34,025 nucleotides of DNA from Candidatus Methanophagales archaeon (GTDB taxonomy: Archaea; Halobacteriota; Syntropharchaeia; Alkanophagales; Methanospirareceae): the NCBI GenBank assembly GCA_030612835.1, contig JAUWND010000008.1, positions 1-34,025 of the forward strand. The letters run 5' to 3'. The position numbers and the translations under genes were made by a program. The notes beneath the pieces were generated by a model. That model did no database searches. It was not told the origin of the DNA and worked only from the letters and a program-made list of their open reading frames with translations. This document shows positions 7,216 to 16,012 of the stretch, piece by piece (the first letter of the stretch is position 1; every line of letters begins with the position of its first letter).

Positions 7216-7869
7216 CTATAGCTCTATTACCGCTCCTGCGCCACACCACTCTACCTTCTCGGGGTACATCGCCATTATCTCCTTCTTACGTGCAGTGCAA
7301 TGACAGGGTATTATCTTTTTTATCCCACGTAACAGCTCCAGCTTATCAAACCCATGAAAACCGCCTATCACACAGTATACATCACCGAAATACGTTGCCG
7401 CATCTACAATGTTCTTCAAACCCGGATGCGCACAGCCTGTTAGAACAACTACACCTCCTTCTGTCTCTAGAACCAAGGACTGCTCTTTTGTCATCAGCCC
7501 AAGTTCGCCAGTTGTATGAACTCCCGGAGTAATATCTCCTGGTCCTGATACCTCAATAACCTTCGCGACCTGCTTCGCAATCCTCTTCTTTAATTCGCTT
7601 GAGAATGATCGGGGTAGATACACCTCAACTTCTGGGTGCAATACTGCATCAAGACCACCAACGTGATCCCAGTGCTCGTGCGATAGTGCAATAGCATCTA
7701 TGCTTTCTCTTTTCAGCTCCAACTGCTTCATGTTGTATGATAAAATATCGCCAGATGCACCTGTATCAAATAGTATCTTACTATTATCTGCTTCGATCAG
7801 GCAGGAGAAGCCCCAGTCGCTCTTTAAACTGCCCTTCGCTTCGTTGTCATATACTATTCTCAGTTTCAC
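7216..7869 (-). CDS. Metallo-beta-lactamase fold hydrolase, dihydropterin synthase-like
   Basis: The 217-residue protein shows the MBL zinc motif SHEHWDHVGG (about residues 63-72), the upstream ILFDTGASG strand, GCAHPGLKNIVDAA (about 145-158, third metal histidine) and a late GGFHGF plus PCHCTA. This pattern (COG1237) is shared with proteins annotated as 7,8-dihydropterin-6-methyl-4-(ribofuranosyl)aminobenzene-5'-phosphate synthase. A link to tetrahydromethanopterin synthesis is tempting in this organism, but the family is broad and that function is not shown. It is divergent from the small export protein gene, with a 59-base A/T-rich gap between them. Confidence 0.78.
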   Translation of the reverse strand: MKLRIVYDNEAKGSLKSDWGFSCLIEADNSKILFDTGASGDILSYNMKQLELKRESIDAIALSHEHWDHVGGLDAVLHPEVEVYLPRSFSSELKKRIAKQVAKVIEVSGPGDITPGVHTTGELGLMTKEQSLVLETEGGVVVLTGCAHPGLKNIVDAATYFGDVYCVIGGFHGFDKLELLRGIKKIIPCHCTARKKEIMAMYPEKVEWCGAGAVIEL

Positions 7870-7928
7870 TTTTTTTCACCCTTTATAACTGATAATTTTT
7901 TATTATTTGTTAGTATTAAAAGAAAGAA

Positions 7929-8525
7929 ATGGAACGGAATGTGAAGGTGAATATATATAGAGTATTACAGATGAATAAGCTAGCTATAGCAAAATTCGTT
8001 ATCCCCTTTTGCCTCGCTGGCGCAGCAGGGGTATCCTTCTGGCTATTCACCAAGCCGGAGGTGTATGCAACATATGCGGCAGTGCTTACCACTTATTTCT
8101 TTATGCCGCTCTTCGGCACGGAAGCGGCTATTTTTGCGGCTTTACACCCTAACATTGGCATCTCCCTCCCCCCCGCAGCCGTTATAGCCTTTATGGTTTT
8201 TGTTGACGCTACCCTTTCTTTATTCCTGGTCTGGAACTTAGACTATGCGAAGAAGATACCGTATCTAGGAAAGCTTGTAGAATGGACAGAGGCGAAAGGA
8301 GAAAAAGCATTAAGGAAATATAAATGGGCGAAGAGATTAGGGTTTGTAGGGCTTACTGCTTTTGTCATGATACCGTTTCAGTATACGGGCGCTGCTGTGG
8401 GATCAATAGCAGGCAGGATATTAGGAATGACGTCCTTGATGACCTGGCTTGCAGTGGTTCTTGGCTCTTTTCTTCGATCTGCCCTTATAACACTCGTTTA
8501 TATGGGTGTGCTGTCTTTTTTTTAG
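7929..8525 (+). CDS. Putative small multi-drug export protein (COG2426)
   Basis: The 198-residue membrane protein has about five hydrophobic spans and the family's features: TYFFMPLFGTEAAIFAALHP near the first third, a charged middle (AKKIPYLGKLVEWTEAKGEK), and GFVGLTAFVMIPFQYTGA plus GRILGMTSLMTW near the end. Members are annotated as small multidrug exporters on weak evidence, and the transported compound is unknown. A second start at ATG 7971 (MNKLAIAKFVIPF) would remove the first 14 residues and is a reasonable alternative. The PAP2 gene follows after 32 bases, probably in the same operon. A run of nine Ts ends the coding region. Confidence 0.72.
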   Translation: MERNVKVNIYRVLQMNKLAIAKFVIPFCLAGAAGVSFWLFTKPEVYATYAAVLTTYFFMPLFGTEAAIFAALHPNIGISLPPAAVIAFMVFVDATLSLFLVWNLDYAKKIPYLGKLVEWTEAKGEKALRKYKWAKRLGFVGLTAFVMIPFQYTGAAVGSIAGRILGMTSLMTWLAVVLGSFLRSALITLVYMGVLSFF

Positions 8526-8557
8526 TAACACAGAAAATTATATATTGTGGGCTCGCG

Positions 8558-9286
8558 ATGACAGAAGCAAGACGGACGAAAAAGGAATTTATCAAAGAAT
8601 GTCGGTTCTACATACTACTAGTCTTACTGGTTCTTGCCCTCTGCCTGAAACAAGCATCAATTCAGGATAAAATCACTATGCGATTTGGCTATTATGATTA
8701 CACCTCACTTATTAGCGCAATTAATCCTGATTTCGCGCTGATACTTCAAAAAGGGATTTACTCGTCACTTACATATTTAATGACATTTACTTATATCATA
8801 ATATATCCCTGTGTTTTGATTTTCACAATCTTGTTATTGATCCATTATAGGGAGACGGTTTTATTCAAACGAGCGACATTGATGTTCTCGCTCGATTATC
8901 TGATAGCATTTCCTTTTTTCATGCTCTTCAATGTTTCCACAACCGGAGCAACTTTACCGGGTATGGAACCACTCATATACGAACAATTTCCACGTATATG
9001 CGCGGCTATTACTACTATTGATCCATTAGACAACTGTTTTCCGAGTTTGCATGTGGCAATGGTATTTAGTGCATTTTTAATTATGTGTGGCACCAATTAC
9101 AGACGTTATAAGACTTTCACATACTTTGCAGTCCCAGCCACGGTCTTTGCCGTATTGTATCTTGGCATACACTGGCTAATAGATGTCTTTGCAGGTATAG
9201 CGTTAGCTCTTTTCACGTATTATCTAGCCAAAACATTTTGCAAGTCTTCGCAGATCAGCTCTTCAGGCGCTTCCGGAGCATTATGA
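8558..9286 (+). CDS. PAP2-superfamily membrane phosphatase
   Basis: The 242-residue protein has about six membrane spans and the C-terminal PAP2 signature: NCFPSLHVAMVFSAF (motif 2, with PSLH replacing the common PSGH) and YLGIHWLIDVFAGIALAL (motif 3, His and Asp). It resembles the Aur1/inositolphosphotransferase branch. Relatives dephosphorylate or transfer headgroups of isoprenoid or lipid phosphates, so a role in lipid-carrier recycling near the glycosylation genes is reasonable. The frame is open upstream to 8324, but that part overlaps the export gene and lacks homology-like features, so I use ATG 8558. The final A of its TGA is the first base of a repeat remnant. Confidence 0.75.
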   Translation: MTEARRTKKEFIKECRFYILLVLLVLALCLKQASIQDKITMRFGYYDYTSLISAINPDFALILQKGIYSSLTYLMTFTYIIIYPCVLIFTILLLIHYRETVLFKRATLMFSLDYLIAFPFFMLFNVSTTGATLPGMEPLIYEQFPRICAAITTIDPLDNCFPSLHVAMVFSAFLIMCGTNYRRYKTFTYFAVPATVFAVLYLGIHWLIDVFAGIALALFTYYLAKTFCKSSQISSSGASGAL

Positions 9287-9428
9287 ACCACGAGATTACA
9301 CAGATTTCCACGAGAGAACATTAATTCTATTCTGATTTCAGTACCCCCTTGACGAGCATAGTGGATAGTTAATTCCCTCCATATTAACACCCATTTCTTG
9401 TGTTAATCTTGTGGTTTTTATGTTGGTA
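9286..9428. repeat. Degenerate GTATTTG-family repeat, copy B
   Basis: AACCACGAGATTACACAG at the left and CTTGTGTTAATCTTGTGG at the right are the internal arms of the same palindromic family seen in the intact copies. The GTATTTG tips are missing or mutated, and no target duplication is visible. Its core differs from copies A and F but shares CTCCATATTAAC with copies G and H. It occupies the gap between the PAP2 gene and the flippase-like gene. Confidence 0.6.
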
Positions 9429-9444
9429 AACATATTACCTTTTT

Positions 9445-10473
9445 ATGTCAGAACGTCGGAAACTACTATTGCTGTCCACATCCATTCTAATAAGTATCAC
9501 GACTATACTTTTCATCCTCTTCTACTCTCCCTACAAAATAACCAGTGAGACTTTGGATTATCTTACAGAAATCAACCCTTATTATCTTGCATTAGCAATT
9601 GGCATGCATGCCGTGTCCTGGATACTATGGGGCTGTCGGTTAAAGATAATGGGTAATTTTATCGGAACTCATGATGGTAGCGGAGAAGTAAAAAGGTTGA
9701 GCCTGCCGAAATCACTAAAGATAATCTTTTCCAGCCTCTTTGCTGCTTGCATAACACCGTCGCAGTTCGGCGGCGAACCTGTGCGGATATACCTGCTGAA
9801 TAAAGACGGGTTTAGCGTTGGTGATGGAACAGCAGTCGTTTTGGGTGAGCGAGTACTGGACTTTGTCGTCATAGCGATTGGTACGGCACTGAGTTTTCTG
9901 CTATTTCGAGCAGTATTAGCTAACAATACAGTCATATACATTATTTTTACGGTCATCGGTGTTTTAATCATCGCATGCGTTGTTTTCATGGCTTATGCAG
10001 TAGCGAAGCCAGAAAAGGCAACAAAAGTCATTAAAGCCTTGCTCGCGAAGATAAAGAGTAGAAGAGTGGAAAAGATAAAGGATAAGATACTTATAGAGAT
10101 AGCCAATTTTTTTAGTGCTATAAATAGGTTCCGATCAGACGGAAAGAGCACTCTTGGACTCGCTTTGCTCCTTACCGCTGCATTTTGGCTGGTTGCATTT
10201 TTGATACCTTCGTTCTTACTGCTTGGCCTCGGCGCAGATCCTGTCTGGCTATATTCAATTGCCGCACAATTTATCCTCACGATAATCGTGGCAGTGCCTA
10301 TAACACCCGGTGGCAGCGGCATAGCGGAAGTCGGTGTCACTGCTCTATATCATAGCCTGGTAGGAACACCCATATTAGGTGTTTTCATGTTCCTATGGCG
10401 ATTGTGCACGTATTATCTGAACCTGATTGCGGGCGGCATAACGAGCGTAAAAATGATCAGCGAGATGCGTTAA
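9445..10473 (+). CDS. Flippase-like/LPG synthase transmembrane-region protein (UPF0104)
   Basis: The 342-residue polytopic protein has the features of the lysylphosphatidylglycerol synthase TM family (archaeal AglD relatives): AACITPSQFGGEPVRIYLL (about residues 107-125), a following GDGTAVVLGERVLDF, and near the end VAVPITPGGSGIAEVGVTALY (about 281-301). There are roughly eight hydrophobic spans, and no catalytic aminoacyl-transferase domain is present. Members are thought to move or process lipid-linked molecules; the exact role is unknown. The stop overlaps by four bases the stop of the convergent GT4 gene, and an operon of sugar genes lies beyond, so a part in glycolipid or glycoprotein assembly is likely. 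Confidence 0.78.
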   Translation: MSERRKLLLLSTSILISITTILFILFYSPYKITSETLDYLTEINPYYLALAIGMHAVSWILWGCRLKIMGNFIGTHDGSGEVKRLSLPKSLKIIFSSLFAACITPSQFGGEPVRIYLLNKDGFSVGDGTAVVLGERVLDFVVIAIGTALSFLLFRAVLANNTVIYIIFTVIGVLIIACVVFMAYAVAKPEKATKVIKALLAKIKSRRVEKIKDKILIEIANFFSAINRFRSDGKSTLGLALLLTAAFWLVAFLIPSFLLLGLGADPVWLYSIAAQFILTIIVAVPITPGGSGIAEVGVTALYHSLVGTPILGVFMFLWRLCTYYLNLIAGGITSVKMISEMR

Positions 10474-11582
10474 AGGCCACCATACAACTTAGACACTTGC
10501 TCGGCTACCTTATCCCAGTCATATTTCTCTTCTACAAGCTTCCTTCCTGCTTCGCCCATACGCTTTACCTTTTCATCATCGGAAATTATCGTTATAATGG
10601 AATCCGCCAAGCTATCCACATCTCTTGGATGGAATAATAGCCCATTATCCTTTGTTATGTTCTCCCTTACACCGGGGATGTCAGAAGCTATTACAGGTGT
10701 CCTGCATGCCATTGCTTCTAACAGCACAATACCGAAATTCTCAAGTCTTGTAAATGATGGTAAAACGAAAACAGAAGCTTCTAAATAACTTTTTGCCAGC
10801 TCTTTAAATTTCACGTAGCCCCGGAACTCAACTTTATCTTCTAAAGCCAGATTTCTTACTAGCGCGACCAATTTTTTTTGCTCTTCGCCTTCTCCCACGA
10901 TTACAAGCTTTGCTTCCGGGACCTCTTTCAAGACCGCTGGCATTGCTCTTATTAAATAGCCTATACCCTTTGGCAGAACGAGCCGACCGACGAAGAGCAC
11001 AATTTTCACTCTTCGCACATTTAATGTCCTTATCGCAGCATCAAATTTACTTATATCTATCCCATTCGGGATGACATGACATTTAGAAAGGAAATTATGA
11101 AGAATCGGCGATGTCTCGGCATAGCTCTTACCGGTTACAATGATAGCGTCACAATCGTCTATTACTTTCAAAGCGTAATGCTGTGCATAATACTTTTCTA
11201 CATATTCGCCCAGCAACGTAGGAATTCTAATATTCCCTGCCCTTTTCGGGATTTTGACATCGAAATGATAAGTAATGACATGTGGTTTTTTGTTCGCTTT
11301 ACAGATAGCTTTAGAAAAAAATGGCGGTGGACAGTGGGAGTGGAATATATCTGCGTCCATGTACTTTATTTTAGATAATCCGAAGATGAAAGGCACATAA
11401 TGAGGAAAAATCTCCTTTGCCTTGAACTTAATACAGTCGTTATACACATTCTTCGGAATGTCGGAAGTTAGAACCTGCAAGTCATTATCTTTCCTCATTA
11501 ATGCCTTTGTCAGCTCCATAACGTGATTTTCCACACCGCCAATATGCGGCGGGTAGTAACAAGAAGCCTGAATTATCTTCAT
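10470..11582 (-). CDS. Glycosyltransferase family 4
   Basis: The 370-residue protein has the two Rossmann-like lobes of GT-B enzymes. The N-terminal lobe begins MKIIQASCYYPPHIGGVENH (glycine-rich acceptor loop), and the C-terminal lobe has VRRVKIVLFVGRLVLPKGIGYLIRA and the nucleotide-sugar E-x7-E region ENFGIVLLEAMACRTPVIAS (about residues 286-305). No membrane span or signal is visible, so it is probably cytosolic at the membrane face. The donor and acceptor sugars cannot be told. It is the last gene of a three-gene minus-strand operon with GT2 and the mutase-like oxidoreductase. Confidence 0.88.
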   Translation of the reverse strand: MKIIQASCYYPPHIGGVENHVMELTKALMRKDNDLQVLTSDIPKNVYNDCIKFKAKEIFPHYVPFIFGLSKIKYMDADIFHSHCPPPFFSKAICKANKKPHVITYHFDVKIPKRAGNIRIPTLLGEYVEKYYAQHYALKVIDDCDAIIVTGKSYAETSPILHNFLSKCHVIPNGIDISKFDAAIRTLNVRRVKIVLFVGRLVLPKGIGYLIRAMPAVLKEVPEAKLVIVGEGEEQKKLVALVRNLALEDKVEFRGYVKFKELAKSYLEASVFVLPSFTRLENFGIVLLEAMACRTPVIASDIPGVRENITKDNGLLFHPRDVDSLADSIITIISDDEKVKRMGEAGRKLVEEKYDWDKVAEQVSKLYGGL

Positions 11583-11592
11583 GGTAGCAGGT

Positions 11593-12306
11593 TTATTTAT
11601 ATGTTTGTTGCATGTAATTTACCTTTGGACGCTTGCCCCTTTTTGCTGATACTATATTTAGTATCCAGACATATAAAGCTCGCAGGATGCCGAACTTCTC
11701 CATGCGCCGCATAGAGAACCATACGTGAAGATATGGATCATAGATTATCCTGCCCTTGCGTTTTAGCTTCAGTGCGATCCCATAATCATCTCCTGCCGGC
11801 ATATCAGAATAGCCACCCACCTGCAAGAATGCACGTCTTCGGAATGCCGTATTTGACCCGATAGTGAAATAAAATACCCTTAGGATAGCGAATACATGCA
11901 TGAGCTTATTAAACATCCCGATTAAGAACAGGTATTTAAATTTGTCTTCAATAGGTTTTATCGGTCCGTAAGCCACGACAACACCTTCACGTGCGAGATT
12001 TGCACATATACGCGCAAGCCAATCTCCCGGTAGAATTATATCGGCATCGGTCGTCGCGATAAGTTCCGCACTTGCTGCATCCACACCATCGTTTCTCGCA
12101 CCGCCGACACCTTTGCTCTTCTGTTGCATTACTATATCTGCATAGTCCTGTGCTATTTCTACTGTCCTGTCTGTGCTCCCGCCGTCTACAACTATGAGCT
12201 CAAATTCAGCGCGAGACAATGTTTGATTTACAAGGCTCTTCAAGCATCGTTCTACATATCGCTCTTCATTATACGTTGGGATAATGACTGATATTCTCTT
12301 ATTCAT
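11593..12306 (-). CDS. Glycosyltransferase family 2
   Basis: The 237-residue GT-A enzyme has SVIIPTYNEERYVERCLKSL at the N-terminus, ELIVVDGGSTDRTVEIA (about residues 37-53) and the metal-binding TTDADIILPGDWLARI (about 90-105). A hydrophobic patch (YLFLIGMFNKLMHVFAILRVF) could be a membrane-associated segment. The C-terminal GDDYGIALKLKRKGRI matches the ED/DD acceptor motif of the family. It begins three bases after the stop of the oxidoreductase gene and ends ten bases before the GT4 gene, so all three are one operon for an extracellular glycan. Confidence 0.88.
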   Translation of the reverse strand: MNKRISVIIPTYNEERYVERCLKSLVNQTLSRAEFELIVVDGGSTDRTVEIAQDYADIVMQQKSKGVGGARNDGVDAASAELIATTDADIILPGDWLARICANLAREGVVVAYGPIKPIEDKFKYLFLIGMFNKLMHVFAILRVFYFTIGSNTAFRRRAFLQVGGYSDMPAGDDYGIALKLKRKGRIIYDPYLHVWFSMRRMEKFGILRALYVWILNIVSAKRGKRPKVNYMQQTYK

Positions 12307-12309
12307 TAT

Positions 12310-13599
12310 TTATTCATTCATTCCCTTTGTAAAATCCAGTGCATTTCTTATACATGCATCCATATTAAGATATTTGAATTCCGCAAACCGTCCTACCGGG
12401 CAAATCCCTATATGGTTTAAAAAGCTCATTATCACCCCGATATTCTTCTTATAACTCAAATCATATATGACATATGCAAACTTCGTCCTCTTTGCTTTGC
12501 TGTAGCATACTGTATCCTTATTGATAATCCCTTTTTTATCCAGTTCTCCTATTGTACGAGTTATTATCTCTTTGTCCGATATTTTAGCTATTGAATCACC
12601 GTTATTATAAGTTATCTCAGCGAGAACAGCGCTCTTTCCTTCTGGTGCAACGCTTTCACTGTAATTCGATGGGAAAGCGACTCTATGGGCGAGACAATCA
12701 CCATCGGGTATATACAACCATGAGAAATCGTTTAGATTCTCCACGTTGAGCCCGAGCATTACAGTGATGAGGGAATTGTATTTCAATTCGTGCAGTGCAT
12801 TGTAAATCGCCGGTGGAACATCTGCAATTGCGTGCATAAGATCGAAAATCGGTTGCGTTGCTATAATCTGTTCATATCGCCTTTGTTCTATACCATTAGA
12901 TACGATCCAGTGGTTATTCCCACGAAAGATCGATTTTACATCAAATTTTTTCACTATTTTAGCTCTGGATTCCCGCTCTAAACTGGTGATTAGAGCGTTT
13001 ATACCACCTTCTTTTGGATAATAGAATTCCAATTGGTGCTTGTAGCCCTCTGTCATGATTCCAAGAGAAGACTTAATTATATCCTCTACAGGCGGTCTCG
13101 GCACCCGACCATCAACCCAAAAAGAGCCCATCTTGGATGTGTCATAATTCCAAATCTTCTCATTGTATGGCACCAAATATTTCTCGGCCATACCTTTTCC
13201 AAAAGTGTAGTAGAGCCACTCGTTAAAATTCCCGGGTTTATCATTAACGTTGGTTAAGGTTTCGATGAAGCCCATGAGACACTCGAAATTATCCGTTAAT
13301 GGTAAGTCCGATAGCCCATTTTCAAATGGATACTTTACATAAATGCCGTTATACATTATTTTCGTGTTCCGCCGCCGTTTCACGATGTTAGCACCTAGCT
13401 TTTCGAGCATGAAGTCCAATACCTCGCTGTCTTTCGAGAATATAATATGCGAGCCACAGCAGTCGAAGGTGAAGCCTTCTTCTGTTATTGACCGACATAA
13501 CCCGCCACACTCGCTATCCTTTTCTAATATTTCGCAGTCTGTTATTAGACTCCCGAGTGTTAATCCTGTTAGTCCTGCACCTATGATCCCTATGGTCAT
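12310..13599 (-). CDS. UDP-galactopyranose-mutase-like FAD oxidoreductase
   Basis: The 429-residue flavoprotein begins with a dinucleotide-binding loop (MTIGIIGAGLTGLTLGSLI) and the FAD contact ILEKDSECGGLCRS, then FDCCGSHIIFSKD and an EKYLVPYNEKIWNYD segment like UDP-galactopyranose mutases and protoporphyrinogen oxidase-like desaturases. As first gene of the operon with two glycosyltransferases it probably changes a sugar nucleotide or related surface-glycan precursor. The diagnostic active-site residues of true mutases cannot be confirmed by eye, so the substrate is open. The start is ATG 13599. The gap upstream contains a separate inverted-repeat element. Confidence 0.75.
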   Translation of the reverse strand: MTIGIIGAGLTGLTLGSLITDCEILEKDSECGGLCRSITEEGFTFDCCGSHIIFSKDSEVLDFMLEKLGANIVKRRRNTKIMYNGIYVKYPFENGLSDLPLTDNFECLMGFIETLTNVNDKPGNFNEWLYYTFGKGMAEKYLVPYNEKIWNYDTSKMGSFWVDGRVPRPPVEDIIKSSLGIMTEGYKHQLEFYYPKEGGINALITSLERESRAKIVKKFDVKSIFRGNNHWIVSNGIEQRRYEQIIATQPIFDLMHAIADVPPAIYNALHELKYNSLITVMLGLNVENLNDFSWLYIPDGDCLAHRVAFPSNYSESVAPEGKSAVLAEITYNNGDSIAKISDKEIITRTIGELDKKGIINKDTVCYSKAKRTKFAYVIYDLSYKKNIGVIMSFLNHIGICPVGRFAEFKYLNMDACIRNALDFTKGMNE

Positions 13600-13666
13600 C
13601 TAGTAAACAATAAATAGGCTGTTGTTTTTATAAGGTTTCAAATTTTTATGTGAGCTCATACCATGT

Positions 13667-13965
13667 GTGTTCGGTTAAGTATTTATTTATGGCCCACAAA
13701 ACAAAAAGAAAAGATTATCATACAAAAAGTATTTTATGGACACAGATTAACGCAGATTAACGCAGATGGAAACCACAAACTTTTAATTAATTTTGGTCGC
13801 TCTGCTCTGCTCTGCTCTGCTCTGCTCTGCTCTGCTCTGCTCTGCTCTGTGACGGTAAAACGTCGTATGAAAGACAAAAAAGATAAATCCGTGTCGGAAA
13901 TGTGTTGTTATATTATTTTATTTTTGGGGATCATTATTTATGTTGAGTCGTACTTAACCGAACAC
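13667..13965. mobile_element. 299-bp palindromic element with 15-bp inverted repeats
   Basis: GTGTTCGGTTAAGTA (13667-13681) and its exact reverse complement TACTTAACCGAACAC (13951-13965) mark the ends. Further in, TGGACACAGATTAA and AAATCCGTGTCGGA form a second pair of inner arms, so the element is nested like the others in this window. Its ends differ from the GTATTTG family. A 102-residue open frame across it is low-complexity and reads through the pentamer repeat, so I regard the element as non-coding. No clear target duplication is seen. It fills most of the gap 13600-14009. Confidence 0.65.
13801..13849. repeat. Pentanucleotide tandem repeat (TCTGC)n
   Basis: Nine perfect copies of TCTGC are followed by a partial TCTG. 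The tract lies inside the 299-bp element, not in a credible gene. Such tracts are prone to slippage, so copy number should vary between strains. Confidence 0.95.
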
Positions 13966-14009
13966 CTATGAAACTCATACACTCTTTTGGGCAGACATCA
14001 GAACATACC

Positions 14010-14243
14010 CTAAAATAGATTTAAAATAATGACAATGACAGCACCGATAACGCCCCCGATCGCACATATCAGGATGTTAAGCCACGAGTATGCGATTTTC
14101 AATCCAAAGAGGGTATTTGCAGCAAAAAGAATGATCAAGCCAATGATCGAGTTAACTATGAGATATTTAGCTGCCTTGAACAGGTAGTACAACACGATTA
14201 CCATTACAATTACCGCAAAAAGTATGACTAGTTCCGCAAACAT
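14010..14243 (-). CDS. BofA-like small membrane protein
   Basis: The protein of about 77 residues is almost wholly hydrophobic, with three probable membrane spans. KYLIVNSIIGLIILFAANTL followed by LNILICAIGGVIGAVIVII matches the pattern of the pro-sigmaK processing inhibitor BofA family, which archaea carry without sporulation; its role there is unknown. I start at ATG 14243, not the TTG at 14246, because GGAGGTGAG at 14249-14257 then has normal spacing. It is divergent from the DUF2124 gene. Confidence 0.68.
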   Translation of the reverse strand: MFAELVILFAVIVMVIVLYYLFKAAKYLIVNSIIGLIILFAANTLFGLKIAYSWLNILICAIGGVIGAVIVIILNLF

Positions 14244-14370
14244 CAAATCTCACCTCCATCCTGCCTTCTTGTAGTCTTCATATTCATGTACCCATCAGGA
14301 ATTGTTACAATTCACTATCTGAGTTCCCGAGTATAAAAAGCTTTCCGATTTATTCCATTTACCAGTTATT

Positions 14371-14381
14371 TTTTATATATA
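14371..14381 (+). promoter_or_regulatory. TATA box of the DUF2124 gene
   Basis: TTTTATATATA lies about 28 bases from its centre to ATG 14405, so transcription should begin within a few bases of the start codon. There is no Shine-Dalgarno sequence, in line with a leaderless message. Confidence 0.6.
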
Positions 14382-14404
14382 CGGTAATAATAGTAGGTAG
14401 TAAC

Positions 14405-14899
14405 ATGTTACAACTAAAGGAGAAGCGCAAAGGTGTAGAAGGATTATCTCGCCCATTCAAGGAATTGCTCATGGAAGACGAGCTGAAAGATGGAGCACAG
14501 ATTGTCTATTATGGGCGTCCCGCACTATGTGTCCCATATATTATGGTGAAGAGTTATGAGATACGGAATTTACAGGTACAGCAGGTTTTCGTACCGTTAC
14601 TCGATGAATCAAAGGCAAAAGTGATCAAATTTGTTCCTGATGTAGGGATGCAGGTCTCGGAAGAGACAACAGAAGTCCATCCACAGGTAGTTGTACTCAT
14701 GGGCGGTCTTACCATGCCGGATGTTCATATATCGGCGGAGATGGCTTTGGATCATGTTTCCAAGTACGAACCAAAGATAGTCGGGGCATGCTATATGAGC
14801 GAACTTTTCGAAGCGAAATGGCCGGACGTTATCCCTTTTGACCTTTTGGTTGATGGTATCATTGACCCTGTCTATGTCTGGAGAAAACGAGAAGAATAA
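14405..14899 (+). CDS. DUF2124 family protein
   Basis: The 164-residue soluble protein has the pattern I associate with DUF2124, a family restricted mainly to methanogens and relatives. It has [18 protein letters not shown] at the N-terminus, a [11 protein letters not shown] segment with one cysteine, the central [16 protein letters not shown] motif (about residues 96-111), and [10 protein letters not shown] near residue 127. The function is unknown. The alternating strands and helices suggest a Rossmann-like fold, but no nucleotide loop is obvious. Its last 28 bases overlap the 3' end of the convergent aroC gene, so antisense interference between the two transcripts is possible. Confidence 0.72.
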   Translation: MLQLKEKRKGVEGLSRPFKELLMEDELKDGAQIVYYGRPALCVPYIMVKSYEIRNLQVQQVFVPLLDESKAKVIKFVPDVGMQVSEETTEVHPQVVVLMGGLTMPDVHISAEMALDHVSKYEPKIVGACYMSELFEAKWPDVIPFDLLVDGIIDPVYVWRKREE

Positions 14900-15963
14900 A
14901 AAATTAGCATCAAGTCCACCAGCACCAGAGCAACCATCGCTTCTGCCACGGGCACTATCCGCGGGCATATACATGTGTCATGCCTGCCCGAAATAGATAT
15001 TTCCAGCTCCTGCAGCTTCGCCATATTGACACTTCTTTGCGATTTTGAGATAGAAGGCGTAGGTTTCACCGCCATTTTACATATTATTGGCTCGCCAGTA
15101 GAGATGCCACCTAAAATACCGCCTGCGTGGTTCGTTCTTGTTCTTACACTTCCTTCATTCATATAATATTCATCGTTCATCTCGCTCCCCATCATCCTTG
15201 CAGCATCGAATCCTGCGCCTACTTCCACGCCTTTCACAGCGCCGATACACATCAAAGCCTTTGCAAGCTCGGCATCCAGTTTATCGAAGACCGGCTCGCC
15301 CAAACCTGCTGGAACTCCAAGTGCAATTACTTCTACAATGCCGCCCACACTATCGCCTTCTGCTTTCACTTCCTTTATTCGCGCTTCCATTCTGCTCGCG
15401 GCTTCTAAATCTGCACACCTAACTGCATTTTGCTCTGCATTCTTCTTTATTTCCTCGACTTGCATTTCCCTCGCCCTTATACCGCCCACTTCCAGCACAT
15501 GACCGATAATTTGCATGTTCTGCAAAGCCAGGATCTTCTTTGCTATTGCGCCTGCTGCGACTCTCGCTGCCGTCTCGCGTCCGGAAGCTCTTCCACCACC
15601 CCGATAGTCTCTTATCCCATACTTCATCTGATATGATAAATCCGCTTGACCAGGTCTTGCAATATCTTTTAGTGGTTCATAAGGACTCGAATCGGCATCC
15701 TTATTCCAGATGAGCATAGAGATAGGAGTGCCCAGGGTTTTCCCTTCGAACACGCCCGACAATACTTTCACTGCATCCGCTTCCTTTCTCCCTGTGGTTA
15801 TCTCACTAACGCCCGGTTTTCGCCTGTCCAGTTCGTACTGTATGTCCGCTTCTGACAGCTCAAGCTTTGACGGGCAGCCATCCACAACCACGCCTATCGC
15901 TTCCCCGTGTGACTCGCCCCAGGTAGTCACCTTAAATATTTTTCCAAAAGAATTTCCAGACAT
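14872..15963 (-). CDS. aroC: Chorismate synthase
   Basis: This enzyme converts 5-enolpyruvylshikimate-3-phosphate to chorismate using reduced FMN, the last step of the shikimate pathway. The 363-residue reading starts [20 protein letters not shown], a family signature. [39 protein letters not shown] and the late [18 protein letters not shown] are also diagnostic. The frame is open upstream to 16044, but those 27 residues lack homology and read through the promoter, so I use ATG 15963. The C-terminus overlaps the DUF2124 gene by 28 bases. Confidence 0.95.
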   Translation of the reverse strand: MSGNSFGKIFKVTTWGESHGEAIGVVVDGCPSKLELSEADIQYELDRRKPGVSEITTGRKEADAVKVLSGVFEGKTLGTPISMLIWNKDADSSPYEPLKDIARPGQADLSYQMKYGIRDYRGGGRASGRETAARVAAGAIAKKILALQNMQIIGHVLEVGGIRAREMQVEEIKKNAEQNAVRCADLEAASRMEARIKEVKAEGDSVGGIVEVIALGVPAGLGEPVFDKLDAELAKALMCIGAVKGVEVGAGFDAARMMGSEMNDEYYMNEGSVRTRTNHAGGILGGISTGEPIICKMAVKPTPSISKSQRSVNMAKLQELEISISGRHDTCICPRIVPVAEAMVALVLVDLMLIFYSSRFLQT

Positions 15964-15993
15964 GACAACCAAAGAGTTATAGGTTCTGTAAGA

Positions 15994-16007
15994 ATATAAT
16001 TTATATA
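15994..16007 (-). promoter_or_regulatory. TATA box of aroC
   Basis: On the minus strand the sequence reads CTATATAAATTATATT, about 33-40 bases before ATG 15963. It lies only a few bases from the end of the large palindromic element, so the element forms the upstream border of the aroC promoter. Confidence 0.5.
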
Positions 16008-16012
16008 GGTAA

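Noticed and set aside
7079-7532. Plus-strand frames opposite the metallo-beta-lactamase gene
   Set aside because: They are antisense shadows of a gene with clear zinc motifs.
8324-8557. Upstream extension of the PAP2 gene
   Set aside because: It overlaps the export-protein gene in another frame, is Cys-rich and unlike any PAP2 N-terminus; ATG 8558 gives the expected length.
13663-13971. 102-residue open frame across the 299-bp element
   Set aside because: It is made of inverted repeats and the translated TCTGC tract (SALLC repeats), with no homology-like core or start signals.
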